Notes: a model not told the origin generated them from the letters alone. Shown: positions 45,867 through 54,867, numbered from the stretch's first letter. The stretch is DNA of 64,000 nucleotides from Microbacterium hatanonis (GCF_008017415.1 NZ_VRSV01000001.1:930001-994000), one strand, 5' to 3'. Numbers and translations: made by a program.

Positions 45867-46529
45867 CTACTGCCACCCGGGCGCGACGAGCCCGGACTCG
45901 TACGCCAGCACGACCAGCTGAGCACGGTCGCGTGAGTGCGACTTCTGCAGGATGCGCGAGACGTGCGTCTTCGCCGTCAACGGCGACAGGACGAGCCGTT
46001 CGGCGATCTCGTCGTTCGTGAGACCCTGGGCGACCAGCCGCAGCACCTCGCGCTCACGGTCGGTGAGCGCGGCCAGCAGCACGGGGTCGGGGCTCGCGCG
46101 CAGTCCGCCGGCGGCACGCTCGAGCAACCGCCGTGTCACGCCCGGCGAGAGCAGCGCGTCCCCGGCGACGGCGACCCGCACGGCGCGGATCAGGTCGGCG
46201 GGCTCGGTGTCTTTGACGAGGAAGCCGCTCGCGCCGGCCCGGATCGCCCGGCCCACGTACTCGTCGAGTTCGAAGGTCGTGACGATCACGACGCGCACGT
46301 GCTCGAGTGCGGGGTCGACCGCGATCTGCTCGGTCGTCCACAGCCCGTCCCCGTCCGGCATGCGGATGTCGATCAGCACGACGTCGACCGGCGTCGTGCG
46401 CAGCATCCGGAGGAGTTCTTCGCCGCCCGACGCCTCGACGACGACGTCGATGTCGGGCTCGGAGTCGAGCAGCGCTCGAAACCCCGCGCGGACGAGCTGG
46501 TGGTCGTCGGCGAGGGCGACGCGGATCAT
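45867..46529 (-). CDS. LuxR-family response regulator
   Basis: 220 aa. Receiver domain with the phospho-acceptor D54 in VVLIDIRMPDGDG, acidic pair DD at residues 8-9, and VKDTEP near the C-end; then the NarL/LuxR HTH (LTDREREVLRLVAQGLTNDEIAERL, about 155-180). Cotranscribed with the sensor kinase (4-base overlap). Target genes unknown. Confidence 0.92.
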   Translation of the reverse strand: MIRVALADDHQLVRAGFRALLDSEPDIDVVVEASGGEELLRMLRTTPVDVVLIDIRMPDGDGLWTTEQIAVDPALEHVRVVIVTTFELDEYVGRAIRAGASGFLVKDTEPADLIRAVRVAVAGDALLSPGVTRRLLERAAGGLRASPDPVLLAALTDREREVLRLVAQGLTNDEIAERLVLSPLTAKTHVSRILQKSHSRDRAQLVVLAYESGLVAPGWQ

Positions 46530-47695
46530 GGGGCGCCGCGCCAGGGGAGGCGGGCGGCGATCACGGTGCCGTGTCGCGAGTCGGAGGAGATCACGAGCGT
46601 GCCGCCGGCGAGCTCCGCCCGTTCGCGCATGCCGCGGATACCGCCTCCTGCGACGTGGTCGGGGACCATGCCGGTGCCGTCGTCGCCGACCGTGGCGACG
46701 AGATCGTCGGCGTCGCGAGCGAGCGTCACCGTCGCGGTGGTCGCTCCCGAGTGGCGCACGACGTTCGTGAGCGCTTCCTGAACGATGCGATAGGCCGTCG
46801 TCTGCACGACGCTCGGCGGGGTGTCTCCGCGCAGTTCGTCGTCGAGCCTGACCTCGAGTCCGAGCCCTGACCGGTCGCGGGCGAGCAGCGACAGATCGGC
46901 GAGCTGCGGCTGCGGCGTCAACGGCGCCGTCGTGGGATACCGCTCGTCGCCGCGGAGGAACGACAGCACGCCGCGCACCTCGTCGAGACCCGTGGCGCTG
47001 AGGGCGCGGATGCTCGTGAGCGCCTCGCGGGCGCGTTCGGGGTCGCGGTCGAAGAGGTGCAGCCCGACGCCGGACTGCACCGAGATCTGGCTCAGCGAGT
47101 GCGCAAGCACGTCGTGCAGTTCGCGGGCGATGCGCGTGCGTTCGTCCTGTTCGGCGGTGCGGCGGCGCTCGCTCAGCTGCGCGCGGCGCTCGTCGACGGC
47201 CGCACGGCGGGCGCGGATCCCCTCGCCGATGGCGAAGCACACGCCGAGCCCGACCGTCACGAGCGCGACGCGGAACGGGTGCCACGACGTGTCGGCGAGG
47301 AGGCTCGCGATCGCGATGGCGGCCACCCAGCCGACACCGACCGCGCCGAGGGCCCAGAAGCGGGCGCCGCGCACGACGGCGCCGATGATCGCGAAGGCGA
47401 GGGCGAACATCGGAGGCCCCGCATCGGGGCGGAGGAAGAGCCCGGCGACGGTCAGGGCGGTGACGGCGACGACCGTCGGTCCGGGGAACCGGCGGGCGCC
47501 CAGCAGGGCGAGGGCGGAAGCGGTCGCGAGTGCGATCGTCAACGCTGCTGTCGGGCCCCACGAGCGCGCGGCGACCGTGACCACGATCGTTCCGGGCACC
47601 TGCAGCACGAAAGCGATGACGACGGGGACGTACAGGGTGACCCCGGGCGGCGGGCGGAAGCGGGGTGCGCCGTCGTCCCAGGTGGTGCTCGGCAT
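46526..47695 (-). CDS. Sensor histidine kinase (DesK/NarX type)
   Basis: 389 aa. Five to six N-terminal membrane helices (about 20-160) with little external loop, a HisKA_3 phospho-acceptor in RIARELHDVLAHSLSQ (H194), and a HATPase domain with QEALTNVVRHSGA (N box) and GDDGTGMVPDH (G box). The sensing part sits in the membrane, suggesting an envelope or membrane stress signal (inference). ATG 47695 fits the leaderless -10. Confidence 0.9.
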   Translation of the reverse strand: MPSTTWDDGAPRFRPPPGVTLYVPVVIAFVLQVPGTIVVTVAARSWGPTAALTIALATASALALLGARRFPGPTVVAVTALTVAGLFLRPDAGPPMFALAFAIIGAVVRGARFWALGAVGVGWVAAIAIASLLADTSWHPFRVALVTVGLGVCFAIGEGIRARRAAVDERRAQLSERRRTAEQDERTRIARELHDVLAHSLSQISVQSGVGLHLFDRDPERAREALTSIRALSATGLDEVRGVLSFLRGDERYPTTAPLTPQPQLADLSLLARDRSGLGLEVRLDDELRGDTPPSVVQTTAYRIVQEALTNVVRHSGATTATVTLARDADDLVATVGDDGTGMVPDHVAGGGIRGMRERAELAGGTLVISSDSRHGTVIAARLPWRGAP

Positions 47696-47702
47696 GCGCT
47701 CG

Positions 47703-47708
47703 ATGCTA
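47703..47708 (-). promoter_or_regulatory. -10 element of the histidine kinase operon (leaderless)
   Basis: TAGCAT on the minus strand, 7 bases before ATG 47695. Confidence 0.5.
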
Positions 47709-47793
47709 CGCCGCGCCGGCAGGCCGGGCGTCGGCCTCACGGACCGGGGCGGTGTACTCCCGGGGGAGTAGTCGGATGCTGCGCGCAAGCTCG

Positions 47794-48723
47794 TCAGCGG
47801 GCGAGCGCGGCGATCGCCCGACCGATCGGGCCGGTGAGGTTCCACCGCTCGGCGAGTGCGTCCGCGGCATCCTGCTTTTCGGCATCGAGCGGCACGATGG
47901 CCGTCGGGACCTCGGTGAGCGGCAGGTCGCGCACGACCTCGACCACCGTCGGTGCGACGGCGATGTAGTCGAGCGCGGCCAGGATCTTCGCCTGCTGCCC
48001 GGCGGGCATGCCTCCGCCGGCACGTGCCGCCGCGACGATGCCGTCGAGGTCGCCGTGCGCGGCCAGGAGCGAGGCGGCCGACTTGTCGCCGATGCCCTTC
48101 ACGCCGGGAAGCCCGTCGGAGGAGTCGCCCCTCATCGAGGCGAAGTCGGCGTACTGCCGGGCGTGCACCCCGTACTTGGCGAACACGACGTCGTCGGTGA
48201 CGACCTCGAGGTTGCTCATGCCGCGAGCGGTGTAGACGACACGGACGTCGCGGTCGTCGTCGACGAGCTGGAACAGGTCTCGGTCTCCCGTGACGATGTC
48301 GACGGGGACGTCGGCGGTCGTAGCCAGCGTGCCGATGACGTCGTCGGCTTCGTGCTCGGCCGCACCCACGATCGCGATGCCGAGGGCATCGAGGGTCTCG
48401 CGGATGATCGGCACCTGCAGCTCGAGCGGGTCGGGCACGACCTCGACATCGGGCGCGTCCTCGACCGGCTCGGCGACACGGTGGGTCTTGTAGCTCGGGA
48501 TCAGGTCGACCCGCCACTGCGGGCGCCAGTCGTCGTCCCAGCAGGCGACGATGCGGGTCGGTTCGTATGTCGTGACGAGCTTCGCGATGATGTCGAGGAA
48601 CCCGCGCACCGCGTTGACCGAGGTGCCGTCGGGCGCCTTGACGGTGTCGGGCACGCCGTAGAACGCACGGAAGTACAGCGAAGCCGAGTCGAGCAGGAGC
48701 AACTTCTCTGGTCGGGAGGACAT
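47794..48723 (-). CDS. 5'-3' exonuclease (PolA N-terminal domain type)
   Basis: 309 aa; stand-alone relative of the DNA polymerase I 5'-nuclease domain. Acidic metal sites: LLLLDSASLYFRAFYGVP, CWDDDWRPQWR with YKTHR, EHEADDVIGTLA, VTGDRDLFQLV, and the helix-hairpin-helix SSDGLPGVKGIGDKSAAS. It could process Okazaki or repair flaps alongside PolA. ATG 48723 is leaderless (TACGCT at -12). The frame is open far upstream but without homology. Confidence 0.9.
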   Translation of the reverse strand: MSSRPEKLLLLDSASLYFRAFYGVPDTVKAPDGTSVNAVRGFLDIIAKLVTTYEPTRIVACWDDDWRPQWRVDLIPSYKTHRVAEPVEDAPDVEVVPDPLELQVPIIRETLDALGIAIVGAAEHEADDVIGTLATTADVPVDIVTGDRDLFQLVDDDRDVRVVYTARGMSNLEVVTDDVVFAKYGVHARQYADFASMRGDSSDGLPGVKGIGDKSAASLLAAHGDLDGIVAAARAGGGMPAGQQAKILAALDYIAVAPTVVEVVRDLPLTEVPTAIVPLDAEKQDAADALAERWNLTGPIGRAIAALAR

Positions 48724-48729
48724 ATCGTC

Positions 48730-48735
48730 AGCGTA
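48730..48735 (-). promoter_or_regulatory. -10 element of the exonuclease gene (leaderless)
   Basis: TACGCT on the minus strand, 6 bases (GACGAT) before ATG 48723. Confidence 0.55.
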
Positions 48736-48791
48736 GCCACGGGGGGTCGTGAGCGAGTGGCGCCGCTCGGCGTCGTACTTCGGCAGGGTCT

Positions 48792-48863
48792 GGGCGCAGG
48801 AGATGGCGCCGGCGTAGGACGATTCGCGGCGATTCGTCCTACGCCTGCGCCATGTCCTACGCC
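48792..48863 (-). repeat. 72-base palindromic intergenic repeat, copy A
   Basis: Reading the minus strand from 48863: two direct GGCGTAGGAC units 18 bases apart, then the inverted CGTCCTACG and a CGCCATCTCC tail. It matches copy B at 58507-58578 without gaps in 60 of 72 positions by hand alignment. It lies between the secreted protein gene (48915) and the exonuclease promoter, so any RNA made from it would be highly structured. Confidence 0.85.
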
Positions 48864-48914
48864 GGAGACGGACGCAGCGATCCGCTCCGACTTGCGGATG
48901 CGACGGCGGACCGG

Positions 48915-49718
48915 TCAGCAGCCGGGGCCGGACGGGTTCTCGAAGCAGGTCTTGTCGACCAGTGCGGTGCGCGCCTCGAAGATCTCGACGCTCTGCCCGC
49001 CGCCGGTCGCGGTGACGACCCCGATCACCGGTCGCCAGCCGGTGCCGAAGTCGACGGCGGCGACGTACTCGACGGATACGGACGCGGCGTAGACGCCGCG
49101 CGAACCGTAGGCGTGGCTGGTCGGAGTGGCCGTGAACTGCGGTTGCCTCAGGGCGGTCCATGCGGCGCCGCCCGACGTGAATCGTGCCGACGAGCCGTCG
49201 CCGTAGGAGAAGACGTAGGCGGCTGGGCTGAAGCGCACGGTGACGGGCCTGTCGAAGAGCGTGCCGGCGAGGGTCTGCGTCGACGCGGAGGCGACGAAGT
49301 TGGTCGGCATGCCGACGATGCCGACACCGCCCGGCTCAGCCTCGAACGTCGGCCTGGCCGGCGCGAACGAGGCCAGATCGGAAGCGGTCACGTCGGGCAG
49401 CGACACCACACCGAATCCGCCGCCCCGGCACAAGACGTCGGCCGGTCCGCAGTTCTCCGGTGCCGGCGCTTGCGAACCGGGATCGGGGGAGACGCCGGTG
49501 CTCGGAGGCGCAGTGCCGTCGGTGGAGGCGTTCGAGCCGCCGGAGCCGACCGTGCCCCCGACGGTGACCTGTGAGCCGTCGGTCGAGGCAGAGCATGATC
49601 CTTGCCATCCTGACCAGTCGCACCGTGAGCTCGTCGCGCTTGAAACTCCGGCTGGTCCGATCGAAAGACCGGCGATGAGCAGCGCCGCAGCGATGACAGA
49701 TCCGGTCAGCTCGCGCAT
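48915..49718 (-). CDS. Secreted protein with PKD-like domain, unknown function
   Basis: 267 aa. Signal peptide (MRELTGSVIAAALLIAGLSI..., about 1-28), then a Ser/Gly/Thr/Pro low-complexity stretch with a CDWSGWQGSC disulfide-like pair (about 33-42), and a region with PKD-like features (YVFSYGDGSSAR, SHAYGSRGVYAASVSVEY) at about 165-225. Ends in CFENPSGPGC. No enzyme motif seen. It overlaps the lipoprotein gene by 13 bases, forming a two-gene exported unit; possibly a surface-binding protein (inference). Confidence 0.7.
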   Translation of the reverse strand: MRELTGSVIAAALLIAGLSIGPAGVSSATSSRCDWSGWQGSCSASTDGSQVTVGGTVGSGGSNASTDGTAPPSTGVSPDPGSQAPAPENCGPADVLCRGGGFGVVSLPDVTASDLASFAPARPTFEAEPGGVGIVGMPTNFVASASTQTLAGTLFDRPVTVRFSPAAYVFSYGDGSSARFTSGGAAWTALRQPQFTATPTSHAYGSRGVYAASVSVEYVAAVDFGTGWRPVIGVVTATGGGQSVEIFEARTALVDKTCFENPSGPGC

Positions 49719-50239
49719 TCCGGTCCCGAGTCTCTACCCGCGAATTGCTCAATCAGCCATTTGTGCGAGTCGTCTGCGCGCGTCACCGTGACCGCCATCG
49801 TTTGCGTGTCTGGCCTATCGGGGCTTACAACCGATAGTCCGGTCGAGTCGGTTAGCGCGACCTCGGAGACATCCAGACATACCGCCAGGACCACATTCTC
49901 AGTGTCACTCGAAGAGGGAAGCGGCTCGGCCACCGTGATTTGGCTCGATCCCGTCACAACCCAACCGTTTGCATGTCGCTCTGAGAGGGTCTGGCGTGCG
50001 CTGGCGTTCGCCTCGCCGGTGGTGAGGGCGAAGACGGGCTCGAAGGTCTCGGGGTCGCTCAGATCCACCTGGTTGAGCGCGTCGACGTAGGCACGATAGG
50101 TCTGCTCCGCGGCGGCGAAGGCCTCTTCTTCGGTGGCGAACGCCGGCGCGGTCTCTTGCGGTTCGGGGGTGACGGAGCATCCGCCCATCAGAAGAACCAT
50201 CATGACGAGGGCGGCGGAGGAGACGTGGCGAGCGTTCAC
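49706..50239 (-). CDS. Lipoprotein, unknown function
   Basis: 177 aa. Lipobox LLMGGC (Cys at about residue 21) after the short signal VNARHVSSAALVMMV; processed by LspA (21058). The rest is a soluble NTF2/DUF-like fold: EEEAFAAAEQTYRAYVDALNQ and YEL-like C-terminal HKWLIEQFAGRD. GTG 50239 has TACCCT 6 bases upstream. Operon with the secreted protein gene. Confidence 0.78.
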   Translation of the reverse strand: MNARHVSSAALVMMVLLMGGCSVTPEPQETAPAFATEEEAFAAAEQTYRAYVDALNQVDLSDPETFEPVFALTTGEANASARQTLSERHANGWVVTGSSQITVAEPLPSSSDTENVVLAVCLDVSEVALTDSTGLSVVSPDRPDTQTMAVTVTRADDSHKWLIEQFAGRDSGPECAS

Positions 50240-50245
50240 CCGATC

Positions 50246-50251
50246 AGGGTA
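50246..50251 (-). promoter_or_regulatory. -10 element of the lipoprotein operon (leaderless)
   Basis: TACCCT on the minus strand, 6 bases (GATCGG) before GTG 50239. Confidence 0.55.
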
Positions 50252-50332
50252 CGAGGTGGGCGCAGACCTCGCCCGGGTTCTCCACAGCGACGCTGTAACA
50301 AGCGGTTCACACGGATGGGCGAGGATGTGGGC

Positions 50333-50923
50333 ATGACACTTGCGACCGGCTTCTCCGTCTCCCTTCCCGAATGGCTGCGCGGCGAGCTCGACCAGCTCCC
50401 CGACGCGCTCGAGACGGCGGAGGAGCGGATGGACCTCGTGAACGCGCTCGCCGACCGCAACTGGCGCGAGGGCAACGGCGGACCGTTCGCGGCGATCGTC
50501 GTGGAGGCCGCCACCGGTCGACTCGTGTCGGCGGGCGTCAACGTCGTGCTCAGCTCGGGCCTCAGCTCGCAGCACGCGGAGGTCACCGCCCTCGGGCTCG
50601 CCCAGACCGCCCTCGGCCGGTGGGACCTGGGTGCCGACGGCGCCGACCTCGAGCTCGTCGTCAACTGGCGTCCGTGCGTCATGTGCTACGGCTCGACCAT
50701 GTGGAGCGGCGTGCGTTCGCTCGTGATCGCGGGCGACGGTCCGGAGCTCGAGGAGCTGAGCGGGTTCGACGAGGGACCGATGGTCTCCGACTGGGCGGAG
50801 CAGTTCGAGGCGCGCGGGATCCGCGTGCGGGTCGGGGTGCGCAACGCCGAGGCGATCGAGGTCTTCCGGGCCTACGGCGCGTCGGACGCCACCGTCTACA
50901 ACGCTCGCGGCGCCGTCGACTGA
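50333..50923 (+). CDS. Nucleoside/guanine deaminase-like cytidine deaminase fold protein
   Basis: 196 aa. The zinc site is complete: HAEVTAL (H and catalytic E, about 79-81) and RPCVMCYGS (two Cys, about 113-116). Similar to guanine deaminases of the CDA fold (GNGGPFAAIVV, SGVRSLVIAG). Substrate could be guanine or another purine base. ATG 50333 is preferred; several upstream codons would lengthen it without homology. Confidence 0.82.
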   Translation: MTLATGFSVSLPEWLRGELDQLPDALETAEERMDLVNALADRNWREGNGGPFAAIVVEAATGRLVSAGVNVVLSSGLSSQHAEVTALGLAQTALGRWDLGADGADLELVVNWRPCVMCYGSTMWSGVRSLVIAGDGPELEELSGFDEGPMVSDWAEQFEARGIRVRVGVRNAEAIEVFRAYGASDATVYNARGAVD

Positions 50924-50954
50924 CGAGCGGCGCCGACGGCCAGCGCGCCGCGCG

Positions 50955-52049
50955 TCAGAGCGTGGCCGCTCCCCAGAACACGGTCTGCCCAGAGTCGAGG
51001 TCGAGGACGTAGTAGCCGGAGGCGACGGCATCGGGTGCGAGGTCGAAGACCTCGTAGAACGTGACCGTCTCGCCCGGCTCGATCACCTCGACGTCCCATG
51101 CGCTGGGATAGGACTCGATGTCGGAGAGGAACGTCAGTTCCGCCTCGCCACCGTCGGCGGTGAGGAAGCGGGTGTACGGCAGGTAGGCGTAGTCGACGGT
51201 CAGGTCGATCGTCTCGTCCGTCACGTTCGTCAGTTGCACGGGAACGCCGACGTAAGCGCCGAACGCGGGCTCGATATCGCCGGTCGCCGCAGCGGCCGCC
51301 GTCAGATCCTCGAAGGGGAGGACGGTCAGCTGCCACACGTCCTCCGACACGTTGTCGTCGGTGATCGTGATGGTCGAGCCCGGCACGAGCGGGGCGGAGA
51401 CGGTGTTGCCGTCGGCGCCGAAGTCGGGGGTGCCGAGCATCGGATAGGAGTAGTACTCGTCGTCAGGCGCGGGGGAGGATTCCGACCCCGAACTCGATCC
51501 CGGGGAGAGGGCCGAACCGAAGACGCCGAAGGCGAACAGGATCACGGCCCAGACGATCGACAGCAGGAAACCCGCACCCGTGATGATGAGCGCGGCGATC
51601 GACATCCCCTTGCCGGGGGTCTTCTTCACCAGGGCGATGATGGCGAGGACGATCGCCGTCGCGAAGAGAGCCCAGGCGAGCACCGACCCGAAGAACGGGA
51701 TGAAGGAGATCAGCGCGCCGAGAATCGATGCGACGAGCGCGAGCACCGCGAGCACCGACGAGCCGCCCTGCGGTGGACCGGGATTCCACGGTGCGCCGGG
51801 GGCGGGTCCCCCCGTCGGCGGACCCCACGTGGGCGGGGCGCCCGGGTAGTCCTGGCGCGGTGCGCCGTAGGCTCCGGGAGCGCCGGATGCAGCCTGCGCA
51901 GCGTAGGGCGGGAGGGGAGCGGCGTACGGCGACGGAGCAGCCTGCGGCGGTGGGGGCGGCGGCGCGGACTGCGGTCCTGCGGCGTACGGCGGCACGGGAG
52001 GCGACGCGGCGGTTCGCTCGTTCTCGTTCGGGCGGGTGCCGTCGGTCAT
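50955..52049 (-). CDS. DUF4190/DUF4352-like membrane protein with Pro-rich N-terminus
   Basis: 364 aa. Long Pro/Ala/Tyr-rich cytoplasmic N-terminus (about 1-110, repeated PPYAA units), two hydrophobic hairpins (about 118-150 and 155-190: VLAVLALVASILGAL; GFLLSIVWAVILFAF), then an extracytoplasmic beta-domain like DUF4352 (about 225-364: NVSEDVWQLTVLPF, PAFGAYVGVPVQLTNVTDETI). ATG 52049 follows CAGGAGC. A common actinobacterial envelope type; function unknown. Confidence 0.78.
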   Translation of the reverse strand: MTDGTRPNENERTAASPPVPPYAAGPQSAPPPPPPQAAPSPYAAPLPPYAAQAASGAPGAYGAPRQDYPGAPPTWGPPTGGPAPGAPWNPGPPQGGSSVLAVLALVASILGALISFIPFFGSVLAWALFATAIVLAIIALVKKTPGKGMSIAALIITGAGFLLSIVWAVILFAFGVFGSALSPGSSSGSESSPAPDDEYYSYPMLGTPDFGADGNTVSAPLVPGSTITITDDNVSEDVWQLTVLPFEDLTAAAAATGDIEPAFGAYVGVPVQLTNVTDETIDLTVDYAYLPYTRFLTADGGEAELTFLSDIESYPSAWDVEVIEPGETVTFYEVFDLAPDAVASGYYVLDLDSGQTVFWGAATL

Positions 52050-52124
52050 GGCTGCTCCTGTTCGGTGGTCCGCCCATGCTACGGAAGATCGTCGACACCT
52101 CGGACGCCCTTGCGGGCGCGGCGG

Positions 52125-52130
52125 TACAGT
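52125..52130 (+). promoter_or_regulatory. -10 element of the YchJ-family gene (leaderless)
   Basis: TACAGT, 7 bases before GTG 52138. It argues for 52138 over the in-frame GTG at 52129, which would lie inside the promoter. Confidence 0.5.
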
Positions 52131-52137
52131 GACGAGC

Positions 52138-52560
52138 GTGTCTTTCGGAGCCGCGTCCTCGCGAGGGGGATTCCCCCGGTTCGCGGCGGGCGACCCGTGC
52201 CCGTGCGGAGCCGGGCGGTACGACGGATGCTGCGGACCGATCCTCGCCGGTGAACCCGCGCCCACCGCGGAGAGGCTTATGCGCTCGCGATACACGGCGT
52301 TCGTCGTCGGTGACGCGGAGCATCTGCGGCGCACGTGGCATCCGCGCACCCGCCCGGCCGACGTCGACCCGGACCCCGCCACGGTATGGATCGGCCTCGA
52401 GGTGCTCGTCACCGAGGACGGCGGACCGGCCGACCTCGAGGGGGCGGTGGAGTTCTGCGCCCACTGGAGCGAAGCGGGAGCTCGCGGCGGCCTGCACGAG
52501 CGCAGCCGCTTCGCGCGCCGAGGCGGGCGATGGGTGTACGTCGACGGCGAGATCCTCTGA
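52138..52560 (+). CDS. YchJ family (UPF0225) protein with SEC-C-type zinc motif
   Basis: 140 aa. N-terminal metal motif CPCGAGRYDGCCGP (about 21-34, SEC-C-like), then YTAFVVGDAEHLRRTWHPRTRP and the central Trp-rich region, and ARRGGRWVYVDGEI near the end: the YchJ/NTF2-like fold. Function unknown. GTG with leaderless -10. Confidence 0.85.
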   Translation: MSFGAASSRGGFPRFAAGDPCPCGAGRYDGCCGPILAGEPAPTAERLMRSRYTAFVVGDAEHLRRTWHPRTRPADVDPDPATVWIGLEVLVTEDGGPADLEGAVEFCAHWSEAGARGGLHERSRFARRGGRWVYVDGEIL

Positions 52561-52597
52561 CCAGACCCGCGCCGCGCGGAATACCGGCGCACGACGC

Positions 52598-53737
52598 ATG
52601 GTTCTGGAGGCCGTGAGCACCACCACGCGCCGGGTCGACGTCGTCGTCATCGGCGCGGGTCAGGCGGGGCTCTCCACGGCCTACCACCTGCGTCGCCGCG
52701 GCTTCATCCCCGATGACGAGGCGCACGCATCCGATCGATCGTTCGTGGTGCTCGATGCCAACTCCGCCCCCGGCGGCGCGTGGCAGCATCGGTGGGCCTC
52801 GTTGCGCATGGCGACGGTGAACGGCATCCACGAGCTGCCGGGCTTCGATGTGCCGGCCGCCGACCCGACGGCGCGGGCGCGCGACGTGCTGCCCGCGTAC
52901 TTCGCGGACTACGAGCGCGAGTTCGACCTCCGGGTGCGTCGGCCGGTCGCCGTGAAGGCGGTGCGTCGCGAGGCCGATGGGCTGCGCGTCGAGACCGACG
53001 CCGGCGAATGGGACGCGCGGTTCGTGGTCTCGGCCACAGGGACATGGACGCGTCCGTTCTGGCCGCGTTACCCCGGTCAGGAGCGGTTCCGCGGACGCCA
53101 GCTTCACACGGCCGACTACGTCTCGGCCGAGGAGCTCGCGGGTCGCCGGGTGCTGGTGGTCGGGGCAGGGGTGTCGGGTGTGCAGCTGCTGGAGGAGATC
53201 TCGCACGTCGCCACCGTCTTCTGGATGACGCGCCGCGAGCCCGACTGGATCGAGTCCGACTTCGATGTGCCCGCCCGGCTCGCTGCCATCGCCGGTGTCG
53301 AAGACCGCGTGCGCCGTGGCTTGCCGCCCGGCAGCGTCATCTCCGTCACCGGTATGCACTGGACGCCGTGGGCGCGCGCGGCGCGCGAGCGGGGCGTGCT
53401 CGAGCGGCTGCCGATGATGACCGGTATCGAGGAGGACGGCGTGCGCATGCCCGACGGGTCGCTCCTCGCGGTCGACGTGATCCTGTGGGCGACGGGGTTC
53501 CGTCCTGCCCTGGAGCACCTGGCGCCGCTGAGGCTCCGCACCCCGGAGGGCGGCTTCCGGGTGGACGACTCCAGATCGCTCGACGAGCCGCGCCTGTTCT
53601 TCGTCGGATACGGCCCCTCGGCGTCGACGGTCGGTGCCAACCGGGCCGGGCGCTCGGTCGCCGCCCGGATCACGAACGAGCTCGCGGGCGACTCTCCGGC
53701 GTCAAGCCCCGCCGGGCAGGTCGGGATCGGCGCGTAG
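52598..53737 (+). CDS. FAD/NAD(P)-dependent oxidoreductase (flavin monooxygenase-like)
   Basis: 379 aa. FAD-binding VVIGAGQAGLSTAYHLRRRG (about 13-32), NAD(P)-binding VLVVGAGVSGVQLLEE (about 184-199) and the ATGTWTRPFWPRYPG / ATGF elements, with the GGAWQHRW site of FMO/CzcO-type enzymes. Substrate unknown. ATG 52598 was used; GTG 52613 (VSTTTRR...) is an equal alternative. Directly before the two redox genes. Confidence 0.85.
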   Translation: MVLEAVSTTTRRVDVVVIGAGQAGLSTAYHLRRRGFIPDDEAHASDRSFVVLDANSAPGGAWQHRWASLRMATVNGIHELPGFDVPAADPTARARDVLPAYFADYEREFDLRVRRPVAVKAVRREADGLRVETDAGEWDARFVVSATGTWTRPFWPRYPGQERFRGRQLHTADYVSAEELAGRRVLVVGAGVSGVQLLEEISHVATVFWMTRREPDWIESDFDVPARLAAIAGVEDRVRRGLPPGSVISVTGMHWTPWARAARERGVLERLPMMTGIEEDGVRMPDGSLLAVDVILWATGFRPALEHLAPLRLRTPEGGFRVDDSRSLDEPRLFFVGYGPSASTVGANRAGRSVAARITNELAGDSPASSPAGQVGIGA

Positions 53738-53764
53738 CGTGGGAACCCGACGGAAGGAGTGCGC

Positions 53765-54148
53765 ATGATCCCCGACGACCTGCGCGATCTGCTCGACGAA
53801 CCGAATTACGGCGCACTGGGCACGGTACGACCCGACGGCTCGGTCCAGGTGAACCCGATGTGGTTCGAATACGACGGTGAGCACCTGCTGTTCACCCACA
53901 CGACCAAGCGACAGAAGTTCCGCAACCTCGAGGCGAACCCGTCGATGAGCCTGATGGTCTTCGACCCCGAGAATCCCTACCGCTACATCGAGGTGCGCGG
54001 GCGTCTCGTCGAGGCGACACCCGACCCCGAGGGCGCGTTCTACGTGCGGCTCGGTCAGCGCTACGGCAACGCCGACCAGCAGCCGCCGCCCGACAGTGCC
54101 GACCGGGTCGTCCTCAGCATGTCCATCGAACACATCGGAAGGCACTGA
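53765..54148 (+). CDS. PPOX-class F420-dependent oxidoreductase
   Basis: 127 aa. LLDEPNYGALGTVRPDGSVQVNPMWF (about 8-33) and the KRQKFRNLEANP and IEVRGRL segments are typical of the split-barrel F420/FMN-binding family. No F420 biosynthesis gene is present here. ATG 53765 follows GGAAGGAG; a GTG at 53759 is less likely. Confidence 0.82.
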   Translation: MIPDDLRDLLDEPNYGALGTVRPDGSVQVNPMWFEYDGEHLLFTHTTKRQKFRNLEANPSMSLMVFDPENPYRYIEVRGRLVEATPDPEGAFYVRLGQRYGNADQQPPPDSADRVVLSMSIEHIGRH

Positions 54149-54151
54149 TTC

Positions 54152-54793
54152 ATGAAGGTTCTCGTTCTCGGCGGTCACGGCAAGGTCGCCCTCCTGCTCG
54201 CACCGCTTCTTGCCGCACGCGGCGATGACGTCACATCGGTCATCCGCAACCCCGAGCACACGGGCGACGTGACCGCCGCCGGTGCCACGCCGCTCGTTCT
54301 CGACGTGGAGTCTGCCGACGAGGCCGCCCTGAGAGACGCCGTCGCCGGATACGACGCCGTGGTCTGGTCGGCGGGCGCCGGAGGCGGGAGCGCCGAGCGC
54401 ACCTACGCGGTCGACCGCGATGCCGCGATCCGCACGATGGATGCTGCCGCCGCAGCCGGTGTGCGCCGGTTCGTGATGGTGTCGTGGATCGGCTCGACAC
54501 CCGACCACGGCATCTCGCCCGACGACTCGTTCTTCGCCTACGCCGACGCGAAGCTCGCCGCGGACGACCACCTGCGCGCGACAGCGCTGGATTGGACGAT
54601 CCTCGGTCCCGGCACCCTGACGCTCGGCGAACCGACCGGCGAGATCACGCTCGACCCCGAGGGCAAGGGCGAGGTGTCGCGCGCCGACGTCGCGGCCGTG
54701 ATCGCGGCGTCGCTCGAGGACGACCGCACCGTGGGCCGTTTTATCCGCTTCGGGGGCGGGGATACGCCGATCGCCGAGGCGCTCGCCGCCTGA
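54152..54793 (+). CDS. NAD(P)H-binding SDR-like protein (YwnB/atypical SDR)
   Basis: 213 aa. Rossmann start MKVLVLGGHGKVALLLAPLL (GGHGK glycine motif), DVVW.AG segment VVWSAGAGGGSAER, and FVMVSWIG with no YxxxK triad in the usual place (FAYADAKLAADD is the candidate). Atypical SDRs often bind NADP and act as flavin reductase-like or scaffold proteins. It follows the F420-like gene by 3 bases and is likely cotranscribed. Confidence 0.85.
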   Translation: MKVLVLGGHGKVALLLAPLLAARGDDVTSVIRNPEHTGDVTAAGATPLVLDVESADEAALRDAVAGYDAVVWSAGAGGGSAERTYAVDRDAAIRTMDAAAAAGVRRFVMVSWIGSTPDHGISPDDSFFAYADAKLAADDHLRATALDWTILGPGTLTLGEPTGEITLDPEGKGEVSRADVAAVIAASLEDDRTVGRFIRFGGGDTPIAEALAA

Positions 54794-54854
54794 GAGCCGG
54801 CTAGTGCAGACCCGGGGCGGTCGCAAGGCCGGGACTGCGTGGCCGGTCGGCCCG

Positions 54855-54860
54855 TAACGT
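54855..54860 (+). promoter_or_regulatory. -10 element of the PEP-mutase-family gene (leaderless)
   Basis: TAACGT, 7 bases before ATG 54868. Confidence 0.5.
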
Positions 54861-54867
54861 GTGGAGC

